From the NCBI GenBank assembly GCA_900316395.1, contig ONCT01000028.1, positions 1 to 35,838 of the forward strand: a DNA stretch of 35,838 bases, given 5' to 3'. Shown one piece after another: positions 1 to 8,987 of the stretch; the stretch's first letter is position 1; every line of letters begins with the position of its first letter. Position numbers and translations under genes: made by a program. Under the pieces are notes generated by a model, which ran no database searches, had not been told where the DNA came from, and was given only the letters and a program-made list of their open reading frames with translations. The stretch comes from an uncultured Lachnospiraceae bacterium. Its GTDB lineage: Bacteria; Bacillota; Clostridia; Lachnospirales; Lachnospiraceae.

Positions 1-102
1 GAGAACTATTTCCTAATATATACTAACCTCGAATTAAATCGTATATGAACGCCCAGACACCCCGGCTCCACATCCAACTTCATGAATACATCGCCCACCT
101 GT

Positions 103-1227
103 CTACGCATCAGGATCTACTGTCTCTGCTGCAGTGTCGGTGGAGAGACGAGTAGCTACATCCTCTAACTTCTCACGACAAAGCCTGAAGCACTCCTGAA
201 TCTTAGGTGAGAACACCCCACAATCTCCATTGATAATCATGTGGAATGACTTATCCATTGGATATGCCCTCTTATATATTCTCTCACTTATTAAAGCATC
301 ATATACATCCACAATTGATACAAGCTGGGCCTCTAACGGAATAGAGTCTCCTTCTAATCCATATGGATATCCATCTCCATCATACCTTTCATGATGGTAT
401 TTACAGATGTTGGCACAGCATCTCTTGAAATCGTCTGACCATACACCATCAACATTTTCTAGCATCTCTGCACCCCTGATGGTATGAGACTTCATAAGCT
501 CATATTCCTCTTCTGTAAGTCGACCTGGCTTAAGAAGAATGCTATCAGGAATCGCTATCTTGCCTATATCGTGAAGGGCTGCTGCCGATACAATTGTATC
601 TATTCGTTCAGGAGTAAGGCCTCTGTCCTTATATGTCTTAAGATAGCAATTAGCCATAATCCTGGTAAATTCTTTGACACGAAGGACATGGTCGCCTGTC
701 TCAACATTTCTGTACTCAACAATAGTTCCAAGAACATCACCCATCTTCTCCTTACTCTTCTTGATTCTTTCAGACTGTATCATTAAGAGTCGATTCTGCT
801 TCTGAAGGGTGTCCATCTGCTTGGCAACCTTAGCCTCTAAGTCCTTCTTGTAGGTAAATATATTACAAGCATTTCTTGTACGCACCTCAACAAGAACAGC
901 TTCAACCGGCTTCTTGATATAGTCAACAGCTCCCATTTCCAAGCATTTCTTCTCAACATCATTATGACGTTCCCCAGTTAGCATAAGCACAGGTATCTTG
1001 TTAATAGCATTAGTCTTGTTCATATGCTCTAAGACATCAAGTCCATTGCCATCAGTCATCATGTAATCAAGAATTATTACTGAGATTGTATTGTGCATAT
1101 CATCAATAATCTTAATTGCATTATTACCACTGTCTGATTCAATTATATTATATTCATCTGACAAGACGTCACATATCATCTGTCTTTCCATCTCGTCATC
1201 ATCGACAATAAGTACAGTCTTCTCCAT
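103..1227 (-). CDS. Response regulator with HD-GYP c-di-GMP phosphodiesterase domain
   Basis: A receiver domain (about residues 1-120, phospho-acceptor Asp54 in IILDYMM, acidic pocket VDDD at 8-11, switch Thr84 and Lys105) is followed by a predicted coiled coil (about 125-160) and an HD-GYP domain (about 165-350). The metal and catalytic signature is intact: HDIGK at 219-223 and HHERYDGDGYP at 278-288. This is the RpfG-like architecture, so phosphorylation would be expected to control hydrolysis of cyclic di-GMP in the cytosol. The start has a good GGAGGAG site just upstream. It is the last gene of the minus-strand run, 31 bases after the FapA gene. The nearby Hpt protein (3457-3816) is a plausible phosphodonor, which is inference. 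No cognate kinase lies in this operon. Acidic tail DPDA, complete C terminus. Confidence 0.93.
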   Translation of the reverse strand: MEKTVLIVDDDEMERQMICDVLSDEYNIIESDSGNNAIKIIDDMHNTISVIILDYMMTDGNGLDVLEHMNKTNAINKIPVLMLTGERHNDVEKKCLEMGAVDYIKKPVEAVLVEVRTRNACNIFTYKKDLEAKVAKQMDTLQKQNRLLMIQSERIKKSKEKMGDVLGTIVEYRNVETGDHVLRVKEFTRIMANCYLKTYKDRGLTPERIDTIVSAAALHDIGKIAIPDSILLKPGRLTEEEYELMKSHTIRGAEMLENVDGVWSDDFKRCCANICKYHHERYDGDGYPYGLEGDSIPLEAQLVSIVDVYDALISERIYKRAYPMDKSFHMIINGDCGVFSPKIQECFRLCREKLEDVATRLSTDTAAETVDPDA

Positions 1228-1258
1228 AACTCTCCTCCGTAGTATAAAGCCTACACAT

Positions 1259-3427
1259 CTAATTCTTGGTAATAATAATATTATTAGGCGAGCCAGTCAT
1301 TGTAATGTTATAATTCGGCTCAGAATCCCAGAATTTGCCGTTAATGTTGAATCTCACGCCTTCATACAGGTGATTTCTAATATCAACCTTGGCTCTCATT
1401 AACTCTTTAATTCTGTCAACATATTTCTGCCTCTTCTCCTTGAGTTCGCCAAGCTGAAGTTCCTTAGTATAAATGGCATTTTCAATCTTAAGATATATCT
1501 CCATACTGTTGCGCTCTTCAGGAGAGAATTTCTCCTTGAATTGCTCACAGGCATTCTCAAGAATCTTAAGCTCACCTCTTACAGTCTTAGCATCAACCTG
1601 AATCTTCTTACCTATCTCGCGCATCCTGTCATTCATTCCAACAACTACTAACGTAGGCGTAGCTATTCTGTTACCAATATTGTTAGCCTTAATTCGTTCC
1701 TCAGCTATTGTATGACCTCCAAGGAGCAAGCCCTTACGACTTGATAAATCAAGGGTTCCCTTGGTAAATATTTCACAATTCAAGCAATAGTTGGCAACTA
1801 TTCCAACATCTGCTTCAATGTTCATACTCTCGAAGAAATTACCCTGAATCTCTCCAGTTGCTTTGATAAGGTTTTTGCCACCCTTACCATTAGCACCCTT
1901 CTTCAGAATAATATTACCACCTGCTTCTATAAAACATGCTTCCACGAAGCCATCTACCACCACGTCCCCAGTGGCACATATATAAGCACCTATGCCCACG
2001 TCCTTCTTGACATGAACATTTCCTTCAAAATCAACTGCTCCTGTTGCGTTATTAACCTCATCCACAACAAGAGTCTCTGATATATTGATTGTGCCTCTTA
2101 ACTCATTATATTCAATGATACCTGAAAACTCGGCAAAATATTCGTTACCATCCTCACTCTTAGTAAAGCCTTTACCAGTTAAGACCTTAAGCTCGGCACC
2201 GTTACGGGCATTAAGAATTGTTCCCGTAACACTTTTGCCATCCTGACCCTTGGTTGCTGGATGATATACAGCAAGGCGTTGGTCTTTTTCTACAGTCTCG
2301 TACCAATCAACATTTACAAAATCAAGATAACCATCATCTAATTCCTTCGGCTCTCTTGACGGATTAGTATCGAAGAAGAATTCGTATCTTCCATCCTCTC
2401 CTGCTACAGGAGGAGTACCTGTGGCAATTACAATCTCCTGACCCTTAGATGCAGTGTTAATCACCCTGTTAATAGCACCCTTATCTATTCCGGCAACAAC
2501 GTTGGATTCTGCCATAGCAGCATCAATGGCATCCTTAGTATATCGACATCCCTCTGGGCAGGTCATTACCGCCGTCATTCCATAATCCTTAATCACAATG
2601 CTTATGTCACCAACAGCAATGCCCTCGGCACCCTCATCACCAAGGTTAAATGCCTGAGACTCTAAGTGCTTGCGCCTGGCCTCCATCTCACGATGTGTAA
2701 ATGAGAGACGAGCATAACTACTTACATCAAGACCAATGGAAAGACCCAGCCTAATCTGTCTCATCTGACGCCATTCGAAGAAAGGATTAATATACTTACC
2801 AACATCAAGCTGGCTTTCTAATCCAATTCGAATCTCACGCATCTGACGCCAGCTATAATCTTCATCTGCATAAATGCTGACATCAACGCCTGACTCTAAA
2901 CCGCGACAGATTTCTTCTATAGAGCTTCCACGAAATTCTATTACAAGATATTCACCTATATTAAGGCCCTTCTCAAGACCTTTTCTAATCTCTGCTAACT
3001 GGCTTGCGTTATAGCCTTCCTTAACATACTTAGATATATCAACTCTTGCTACAGCTGCCTTACGAATCTGCCTTAATATCTCAGGCTTACGGTCAAGCTG
3101 ACTGGTAAGGTCAATTCCAACCATGAGACCTTTTCTAATCTGCCTCATCTTCATATATGGAATTGATGCTTTAGCATATTTATCTACATCAATATGATTC
3201 TCAAGACCGATTCTAATCTCTTCCATCTGGAACCAGTCCAGGCTGGCATCATTATATCTTGATACCTGCACACCAGAAAGTAGCCCAAGTCGAATCTGAC
3301 GCATCTGTATAGCTAATAATTCCTCTCTAGCATATAAAGACACGTCAACTCCATCCTCAATACCAGCCTGTATTTCTGCAAGCTGATCCTCTGTAAAGTT
3401 AGAATTTAATAATTCTTCCCTTGTCAT
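1259..3427 (-). CDS. FapA/DUF342 family protein with N-terminal 26-residue repeats
   Basis: The C-terminal two thirds (about residues 265-720) match the FapA (flagellar assembly protein A, DUF342) family: a domain beginning near GDISIVIKDYGMTA, a polymer-like beta-helical core with many G and V residues, and an alpha-helical coiled coil near 600-690. The N-terminal 260 residues are an array of nine near-exact 26-residue units, starting near residues 15, 41, 67, 93, 118, 143, 169, 195 and 221, plus the start of a tenth. Their consensus is roughly QMRQIRLGLESGLDVSKYA followed by about seven variable residues. Repeat function is unknown to me. The gene follows an Hpt gene by 29 bases and precedes the HD-GYP gene. 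GGGGAG lies only one base from the ATG, closer than usual, so the start is slightly uncertain. No flagellar gene is visible in the window. Confidence 0.88.
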   Translation of the reverse strand: MTREELLNSNFTEDQLAEIQAGIEDGVDVSLYAREELLAIQMRQIRLGLLSGVQVSRYNDASLDWFQMEEIRIGLENHIDVDKYAKASIPYMKMRQIRKGLMVGIDLTSQLDRKPEILRQIRKAAVARVDISKYVKEGYNASQLAEIRKGLEKGLNIGEYLVIEFRGSSIEEICRGLESGVDVSIYADEDYSWRQMREIRIGLESQLDVGKYINPFFEWRQMRQIRLGLSIGLDVSSYARLSFTHREMEARRKHLESQAFNLGDEGAEGIAVGDISIVIKDYGMTAVMTCPEGCRYTKDAIDAAMAESNVVAGIDKGAINRVINTASKGQEIVIATGTPPVAGEDGRYEFFFDTNPSREPKELDDGYLDFVNVDWYETVEKDQRLAVYHPATKGQDGKSVTGTILNARNGAELKVLTGKGFTKSEDGNEYFAEFSGIIEYNELRGTINISETLVVDEVNNATGAVDFEGNVHVKKDVGIGAYICATGDVVVDGFVEACFIEAGGNIILKKGANGKGGKNLIKATGEIQGNFFESMNIEADVGIVANYCLNCEIFTKGTLDLSSRKGLLLGGHTIAEERIKANNIGNRIATPTLVVVGMNDRMREIGKKIQVDAKTVRGELKILENACEQFKEKFSPEERNSMEIYLKIENAIYTKELQLGELKEKRQKYVDRIKELMRAKVDIRNHLYEGVRFNINGKFWDSEPNYNITMTGSPNNIIITKN

Positions 3428-3456
3428 ACTCCCCGCTTCGAATTACATTAATAATT

Positions 3457-3816
3457 CTACTCCTCTTCCTCAATAAATTCGTTAATTGTATCAAGGGTAT
3501 CCCCATAGATTTCCTTTATCTGAGGCATAAACATCTGGGCCTTATCAATATCTCCTACCCTAAGGGCCTCAGTTGCCTCATTACTAGGAACAAACAACCT
3601 CTCTAAGCCAAGATTCTGGCACACGCCTTTAAGGGTGTGGGCCGCTCTAAATGCCACGTCCTTGTCCCCAGCTTCCATACTTGTAACCAACTCATCAAAG
3701 CTAGGGTCGCTTGGGAATTTCTTAAGAAACTTCTTAACAAAATCCTCCTTACGAAGCCTGCTTATTACATCATCATAATTGCCGCCTAACTTCTCATAGC
3801 ACTCTTGTATTGTCAT
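3457..3816 (-). CDS. Hpt (histidine phosphotransfer) domain protein
   Basis: A 119-residue single-domain Hpt protein. The phosphorylatable His is in the AAHTLKGVCQNLG motif (about residue 60), which matches the family pattern HxLKGxxxxxG. Such proteins relay phosphate between hybrid kinases and response regulators in the cytosol. I place the start at the ATG at 3816, not at the in-frame ATG at 3828. The 3816 ATG overlaps the prfB stop as ATGA and has GGAGG five bases upstream, inside the last codons of prfB. That arrangement suggests translational coupling to the release-factor gene. The likely partners are the adjacent REC-HD-GYP protein and the hybrid kinase cluster 20 kb upstream; both pairings are inference. 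It ends in an acidic EEEE-type tail. Confidence 0.9.
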   Translation of the reverse strand: MTIQECYEKLGGNYDDVISRLRKEDFVKKFLKKFPSDPSFDELVTSMEAGDKDVAFRAAHTLKGVCQNLGLERLFVPSNEATEALRVGDIDKAQMFMPQIKEIYGDTLDTINEFIEEEE

Positions 3817-4917
3817 AACAACCTCCATTTTAGATATGCGTTTATGAAAATATCAATTTCACCGTCCATTACTGCATTAACATTAGATGTCTGTTCGTTA
3901 GTTCTTAAATCCTTAACCATTGTATAAGGCTGCATAACATAAGACCTAATCTGATTGCCCCAGCCTATCTCTGTAACCTCTCCTCTAATCTCCTCCATGT
4001 CCTTAGCATTCTCTTCCTGCTTCAACATGTATAGCTTAGACTTCAGCATATTCATAGCCTTCTCCTTGTTCATATGCTGAGAGCGTTCGTTCTGACATTG
4101 CACAACTATTCCCGATGGAAAATGTGTAATTCTAACGGCAGAGCTTGTCTTATTGATATGCTGTCCACCAGCACCACTGGAGCGATAAGTATCAACCCTT
4201 ATATCTTCATCCTTAATCTCAATATCAAGGTCCTTGTCAATATCAGGCATTACATCACAACTAGCAAAGCTGGTCTGCCTCTTACCAGCCGCATTGAAAG
4301 GAGATATCCTAACTAACCTGTGAACTCCCTTCTCCGACTTAAGATAACCGAAGGCATTATGTCCTGTTACCTGAAATGTGATATATTTTATCCCTGCTTC
4401 ATCCCCATCTAAGGAATCTAGAACCTCTAATTCGAAGCCCTTGTCAGATACCCAACGGGAATACATTCTATATAGCATTGAAACCCAGTCGCAGCTTTCT
4501 GTTCCACCTGCGCCGGCATGCAAAGTCACAATGGCATTGCAGCTATCATATTCTTCTGTAAATAACGTCTTAATTCGAAGAGCCTCGAAATCTCTGGTAA
4601 ATGTATTAAGTAGCTCATCTATCTCCTCTACTAAGTCAGTATCCTCTTCCTCGTTAGCAAGCTCAATATATGCTTCAATATCTTCATAAGCACTATATAG
4701 ATTCTCGAAGGCTTCAATGTCACTCTTAAGGTCCTTAAGCTCCTTCATCTTGGCACTTGAAGCTTCGGCATCATCCCAGAAGGATGGCTCTTCCATTTCT
4801 TTTTCTAATTCGCTGATTCTATTTGACTTACCAGCTAAGTCAAAGTGAATCCCTCACTTCCTGTAGAGGAGTCTCGTAAGACTTAAGCGTCTGCTTGTAT
4901 CCGTCAAGTTCAACCAC
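3813..4917 (-). CDS. prfB: Peptide chain release factor 2 (programmed +1 frameshift)
   Basis: RF2 recognises UAA and UGA stop codons. The SPF anticodon-like tripeptide (spliced residues 205-207) and the GGQ catalytic motif (250-252, in SSGAGGQHINKTSSAVR) are in the same positions as in E. coli RF2. The reading frame is split. A GTG start at 4917, preceded by AGAGGG with good spacing, opens 25 codons ending DSL at an in-frame TGA (4842-4840). A +1 shift at CTT-TGA-C continues as DLAGKSNRISELEKEME and runs to the stop at 3813, giving 367 residues against 365 in E. coli. An annotation starting at the internal ATG (4796) would lose 40 residues. It lies 31 bases downstream of the Ctp protease and overlaps the Hpt gene by four bases. 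The frameshift is the known autoregulatory device of the family. Confidence 0.97.
4839..4857 (-). promoter_or_regulatory. RF2 autoregulatory frameshift site
   Basis: On the minus strand the site reads GTGAGGGATTCACTTTGAC. An SD-like AGGG lies five bases before the slippery CTT, followed by the in-frame TGA and a C, as in the classical RF2 site (CUU UGA C). Low RF2 would favour the shift and raise RF2 synthesis. Both flanking peptides translate to conserved RF2 sequence, which confirms the shift point. Confidence 0.95.
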
Positions 4918-4948
4918 AGTATCACCCTCTTTCTTTATATGGTAAATG

Positions 4949-6139
4949 TTATTGTTTACTATTAATTACTTCTATAGCTTTTCTTACCTGATTATCATAC
5001 ATCTCGTTATATTCGCCCATATTGTCGCCAAGATAGTCGAACTCCAATTGGATATCAGGTTCAATTCCCTTCTTATGAATACATTCTCCGCTAGGAGTAT
5101 AGTATTTGCCACTTGTCACACTTACTACAGAACCGTCCTTCAATGTGCTTGAGCTTTGTACAACACCTTTTCCAAATGTCTTATAACCAATAAGTGTTCC
5201 ATAATTATTGTCCTTAATTGCTCCTGCAAATATCTCTGCAGCAGATGCAGTTCTTGCTGATACAAGAACAGCTATTGGCATATCAAGCTTTTTCTCATCA
5301 TCAGATTCATATACAGTATCTGGCCGATTCTTAATCTGAAGACTAACAATCTTACATTTCGGAAGAATCTCATCTAAGATATTAACAGCAGAATCTACTA
5401 ATCCGCCACCGTTGAATCTTAGGTCGAATATCATTCCTCTTGCACCCTGAGCCTTCAATTCGTTAACCGCCTTCATATATTCAGAATAGGTGTTATTAGA
5501 AAACTCAGATATCTCAATATATCCAATATTACCATCAAGCATCTTGTGGGATACAGAAGGAATAGTTACCTTCTTACGAGTAACCTTAGTCTGCATTGTT
5601 TCGTCGCCGCGTCTGTATGTAAGGGTAAAGCTTGTTCCTTCTTCTCCCTTGGTAAATTGAGTGAACTCACTAAGCTCCATTGAGGATGCGAATTTGTCAT
5701 CAGCAGCGACAATTATATCGCCTCTCTTAAGTCCAATCTCCTGAGCACTAGAGCCTTCGTATACTTTGAGTACAACCACTTCCCCCGCATCATTAACTGT
5801 AAGTACAGCTCCCATACCGCAGAACTCGCCTGTTACATCAGACTTGAATTCCTCAGCTTCCTCAGGAGAATAATACTTGCTATATTCGTCTCCAAGTCCC
5901 TCAACTAATCCTTTATACAAGCCTTCCTGCAGCGCACTTACATCCACATCATCAATGTAATTATTTTGTATATAATTAGAAAGGGCAGCCACCTTCGCCT
6001 TAACCCTAGGGGTAAGAACCTCAGAGCTTCTATATACAAATAGCAAGATAGCTGTCATTAATATACAGGCAATTGTAAGCGCAATTATTAAGCCTGTTAG
6101 CAATCCTTTTCGATATATATTCTTCTCATTATAATCCAT
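4949..6139 (-). CDS. S41 family C-terminal processing protease (Ctp-like)
   Basis: A membrane-anchored extracytoplasmic serine protease. An N-terminal transmembrane helix (about residues 13-35) acts as a signal anchor. It is followed by a helical region, a PDZ domain (about 100-185, GDIIVAADD) and the S41 catalytic domain. The nucleophile Ser is in ARTASAAEIFAGA and the general-base Lys in GYKTFGKGVVQ. The length of 396 residues is normal for CtpA/CtpB. The start ATG is one base after the ftsX stop, so the two are co-translated. In Bacillus, ctpB also sits next to ftsEX and prfB. A role in cell-wall or division-related proteolysis beside FtsEX is inference from this context. Confidence 0.93.
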   Translation of the reverse strand: MDYNEKNIYRKGLLTGLIIALTIACILMTAILLFVYRSSEVLTPRVKAKVAALSNYIQNNYIDDVDVSALQEGLYKGLVEGLGDEYSKYYSPEEAEEFKSDVTGEFCGMGAVLTVNDAGEVVVLKVYEGSSAQEIGLKRGDIIVAADDKFASSMELSEFTQFTKGEEGTSFTLTYRRGDETMQTKVTRKKVTIPSVSHKMLDGNIGYIEISEFSNNTYSEYMKAVNELKAQGARGMIFDLRFNGGGLVDSAVNILDEILPKCKIVSLQIKNRPDTVYESDDEKKLDMPIAVLVSARTASAAEIFAGAIKDNNYGTLIGYKTFGKGVVQSSSTLKDGSVVSVTSGKYYTPSGECIHKKGIEPDIQLEFDYLGDNMGEYNEMYDNQVRKAIEVINSKQ

Positions 6140-6140
6140 G

Positions 6141-7049
6141 TTATACCTTCAAATGTCTCTTCAATGTAAATCTACTTCCAAGATATCCAATACCAACTCC
6201 CATTAATAATGATACAGGAATTAGCACAGAGAAAATCTCACCTAATGGAATAAATGTAAGCATTGAACTTAGGAGATTAAATTCCTTAGCCACGTATGAC
6301 ATTATCGACTGATACATGAAGAATAATAGTATCAGCGGAATCGCCGCTCCCACAAGACCGATTACAATACCTTCAACAATGAATGGTGCTCTGACAAATG
6401 AATCCTTTGCACCAATCAATTTCATAATAGCAATCTCTTCTCGTCTGACAGATATACCAACAGTTACAGTGTTGTTAATAAGGAATATAGCTACTAATAC
6501 AAGTATAAGTACAATAGCAACTGATACAACTGTAAGTAATCTGTTAAAGTCAGTAAGCACACCAGCTGCAATCTCTGATTGCTTAACCTCTCTTACACCA
6601 TCAATATTCTTGGCAAAATCAACGAAGCTGGCCTGCTTGGCAACATCGGCTAATGTAACCTTGTAGTTGGCCGAATTAATAAGTGGGTTGTCGCCATTGA
6701 AGCTTGCCGCTATATTCTCATCTCCTTCAAAATACGAAGTCTTGAAAGTCTCCCATGCTTTCTCCGGACTAATATATTCATAGTTCTCCACTTCGCCACG
6801 AGATGATATCTGTTTTCCTATCTCATCTATCTTGGCCTGGTCAATTCCTTCATCGAAGAATACTGTAACAGTAACACCCTTCTCTGCTGTCTTAACCATC
6901 GCCTGGAAGTTAACACCTAGAGAATAGAACACACCCAGCAAAAATATACATGCAGCCATAGTCGCAATAGAGGCTAAGCTAAACATTTTATTTCGCCAGA
7001 TATTCTTCAGGCCTTGTTGTATGTTATACATAAGAGTACTTAATTTCAT
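6141..7049 (-). CDS. ftsX: Cell division ABC transporter permease FtsX
   Basis: The membrane partner of FtsE. It has the standard FtsX layout: a short cytoplasmic N terminus, a first transmembrane helix (about 22-45), an extracellular loop of about 120 residues, then three helices near 170-195, 222-247 and 268-290, and a short basic tail. In the family, FtsEX sits at the divisome and activates peptidoglycan hydrolases through the extracellular loop; no hydrolase is encoded next to it here. The length of 302 residues is typical. An AAGGAG site inside the end of ftsE precedes the ATG by 11 bases. It is three bases from ftsE and one base from the Ctp protease gene. Confidence 0.95.
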   Translation of the reverse strand: MKLSTLMYNIQQGLKNIWRNKMFSLASIATMAACIFLLGVFYSLGVNFQAMVKTAEKGVTVTVFFDEGIDQAKIDEIGKQISSRGEVENYEYISPEKAWETFKTSYFEGDENIAASFNGDNPLINSANYKVTLADVAKQASFVDFAKNIDGVREVKQSEIAAGVLTDFNRLLTVVSVAIVLILVLVAIFLINNTVTVGISVRREEIAIMKLIGAKDSFVRAPFIVEGIVIGLVGAAIPLILLFFMYQSIMSYVAKEFNLLSSMLTFIPLGEIFSVLIPVSLLMGVGIGYLGSRFTLKRHLKV

Positions 7050-7052
7050 GTC

Positions 7053-7724
7053 TTAAAAATCTCCTTTGGAGTCACTAACAATAACTCCCTTTTTAATCTT
7101 AATTACACGCTTGCGCATTGCCTTAACAATTTCCATATTATGAGTAACAACAACTACTGTTGTACCTCTGTGATTAATCTCATCAAGCAGGTTCATAATC
7201 TCCCATGCATTGCCTTCATCTAAGTTACCAGTAGGCTCATCTGCAAGGAGAATCTTAGGCTGATTAACAAGGGCTCTTGCTATAGCAACACGCTGTTGCT
7301 CACCACCTGATAAGTTGTTAGGGAACGAACGATATCTTGCAGCAAGACCAACCATGGAAAGCATCCTGGCTACCTTCTCATTGATTAACTTTCTAGGTGT
7401 CTCCACCACCTTAAGGGCAAATGCGATATTCTCGTATATGTTTCTATCCTGAAGCAGTCTAAAGTCCTGGAACACAACTCCTATATTCCTTCGAAACTTA
7501 GGAATCTGCTTCTTATTAAGACCTGCAATTGAATTACCATTAATTAGAATTCTTCCCTTAGTAGGCTCTAATTCCTTAAGTAGCAGCTTAATTAATGTGG
7601 ACTTTCCTGAGCCACTTTTTCCAGTGATAAATACAAATTCACCTGGCTCAATGTGAAGACTAACATCATTAAGTGCAGGCACACCCTTCTGATACTCTTT
7701 GCTGACATGATCTAGCTTAATCAT
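7053..7724 (-). CDS. ftsE: Cell division ABC transporter ATP-binding protein FtsE
   Basis: A cytoplasmic ATPase of the FtsEX complex, 223 residues. Walker A is GKSGSGKST (about 35-43), the ABC signature is LSGGEQQRVAIARAL (about 138-152) and Walker B is ILLADEPTGNLD (about 158-169). The Q-loop region VFQDFRLL and the switch His in VVVVTHN are also present. It starts three bases after the CdaR-like regulator and is followed three bases later by ftsX, so all three genes form one transcript. Confidence 0.97.
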   Translation of the reverse strand: MIKLDHVSKEYQKGVPALNDVSLHIEPGEFVFITGKSGSGKSTLIKLLLKELEPTKGRILINGNSIAGLNKKQIPKFRRNIGVVFQDFRLLQDRNIYENIAFALKVVETPRKLINEKVARMLSMVGLAARYRSFPNNLSGGEQQRVAIARALVNQPKILLADEPTGNLDEGNAWEIMNLLDEINHRGTTVVVVTHNMEIVKAMRKRVIKIKKGVIVSDSKGDF

Positions 7725-7727
7725 AAA

Positions 7728-8810
7728 TTAAAACTCCTGTGATTCCATATAATCCATATATTTTACAACCATAAGGGCTATCTTAAATGTTATTGCATCC
7801 TCGAACACCCTAAGGTCTAATCCTGTGCTTTTTTGAAGCTTATCTAATCTGTATACAAGTGTATTTCTGTGAATGTATAGCTGTCTTGAAGTCTCTGATA
7901 CATTAAGAGAATTCTCGAAGAATTTATTAATAGTCATAATCGTCTCTTCATCAAACTGATTAGGAGACTTGCCTTCGAATATCTCTTTAATGAACATTTT
8001 ACATAGAGGAATAGGCAGCTGATAAATCAGTCTTCCTATACCAAGTACAGAGTAGGCAATTACCTCCTTCTCTCCGAAGAAAATCTTACCTACATCAAGA
8101 GCCATTCCAGCCTCCTTGTAGGACCTTGATACTTCCTTAATCTCACTTACAATTGTACCATAAGATACTCTAATAGTATTCTTCTTATCCTTGAAGGTCT
8201 CAATAATAACCTTAGCTGTCTTCTCCACATCTTCGTAGGTGCCATTCTCGCCCAAATCCTTAAGTACGATGATGCTAGTCTCGTTAACGGCCGTAACGAA
8301 ATCCTTATTTCTTCCACCGAATATACTTCTGACTCTGTCTAACTCGTCACCGTCCTTGTCCTCCTCGAACTTAACAATCATAACTACGCGACGAGCCTCT
8401 ATATCAATGTGAAGCTTCTTGGCTCTATTGTAAATGTCTACAAGAAGCATATTGTCTAATATAAGATTCTTGATGAAGTTGTCCTTGTCGAATCTCTCCT
8501 TGTATGCCACAAGAAGCTCAGATATCTGAAATGCTACAATTCTGCCTACTGTCGTGTCCTGACCTTCCCCAAAAGCCAAAAGTACGAATTCTAACTGGCC
8601 GCCATCGAATATCTTGTACATATTACAAGGGCCATTGAACTGCGACTCCATATCGGACTCTGCGAATTCGATTGTCTCCTTAACGTAATCATCCGCACTG
8701 TTAGTCGTGGTAGCTAACACTATTCCATCAGTATCCAAGACGGCATAATCCTTGTCAGTTATGTTCTTCGCACCGTCAATTGTATTCTGAAGTATCTGAT
8801 TTGATATCAT
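7728..8810 (-). CDS. CdaR/PucR-family transcriptional regulator
   Basis: A 360-residue protein with a C-terminal helix-turn-helix of the PucR/CdaR type (NVSETSRQLYIHRNTLVYRL, about residues 310-330 of this start), preceded by a GGDEF-like middle region and an N-terminal putative sugar-diacid-recognition-like domain starting MISNQILQNTIDGAKNI. The start at 8810 has an AGGAGGGGG site; an upstream in-frame ATG at 8849 lacks one and would read through that site. The family usually senses small organic acids, but the ligand here cannot be read from sequence. It is first in the ftsE-ftsX-ctp operon, which suggests a regulatory link to division genes. A palindrome upstream (8841-8858) is a candidate operator. 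Confidence 0.88.
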   Translation of the reverse strand: MISNQILQNTIDGAKNITDKDYAVLDTDGIVLATTTNSADDYVKETIEFAESDMESQFNGPCNMYKIFDGGQLEFVLLAFGEGQDTTVGRIVAFQISELLVAYKERFDKDNFIKNLILDNMLLVDIYNRAKKLHIDIEARRVVMIVKFEEDKDGDELDRVRSIFGGRNKDFVTAVNETSIIVLKDLGENGTYEDVEKTAKVIIETFKDKKNTIRVSYGTIVSEIKEVSRSYKEAGMALDVGKIFFGEKEVIAYSVLGIGRLIYQLPIPLCKMFIKEIFEGKSPNQFDEETIMTINKFFENSLNVSETSRQLYIHRNTLVYRLDKLQKSTGLDLRVFEDAITFKIALMVVKYMDYMESQEF

Positions 8811-8840
8811 GTTCCCCCTCCTTAGTCCCCATGTATACAC

Positions 8841-8858
8841 ATTTGACAATTATCAAAT
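8841..8858. promoter_or_regulatory. 18-bp near-perfect palindrome upstream of the CdaR-like gene
   Basis: ATTTGACAATTATCAAAT is self-complementary except for one base pair. It lies 30-48 bases upstream of the regulator's start, in the expected leader or promoter region. It is a candidate operator, possibly for autoregulation. No -35/-10 pair next to it is convincing, so its exact role is inferred only from position. Confidence 0.4.
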
Positions 8859-8987
8859 ATAGTTTTTAATGCTTTTGCACATACCTATAGGATGATTTTA
8901 ATACATTTTTACAAATAAATAAAGGAATTTTTGATATTTTTTTATGCAATTTTACAACTCGGATTGCACTAGTTTTTGTACATTTTT

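Noticed and set aside
1..102. Possible gene end upstream of position 103
   Set aside because: No open frame with recognisable protein or terminator hairpin; nothing can be supported.
2657..3385. DNA-level tandem repeat or CRISPR-like array
   Set aside because: Periodicity is at the protein level (26 residues) with diverged DNA, and it is inside a long open frame.
4378..4689. Plus-strand open frames opposite prfB, hydB, ileS and other genes
   Set aside because: They lie antisense to well-recognised genes, have Ser/Leu-rich shadow composition and no ribosome sites or family resemblance.
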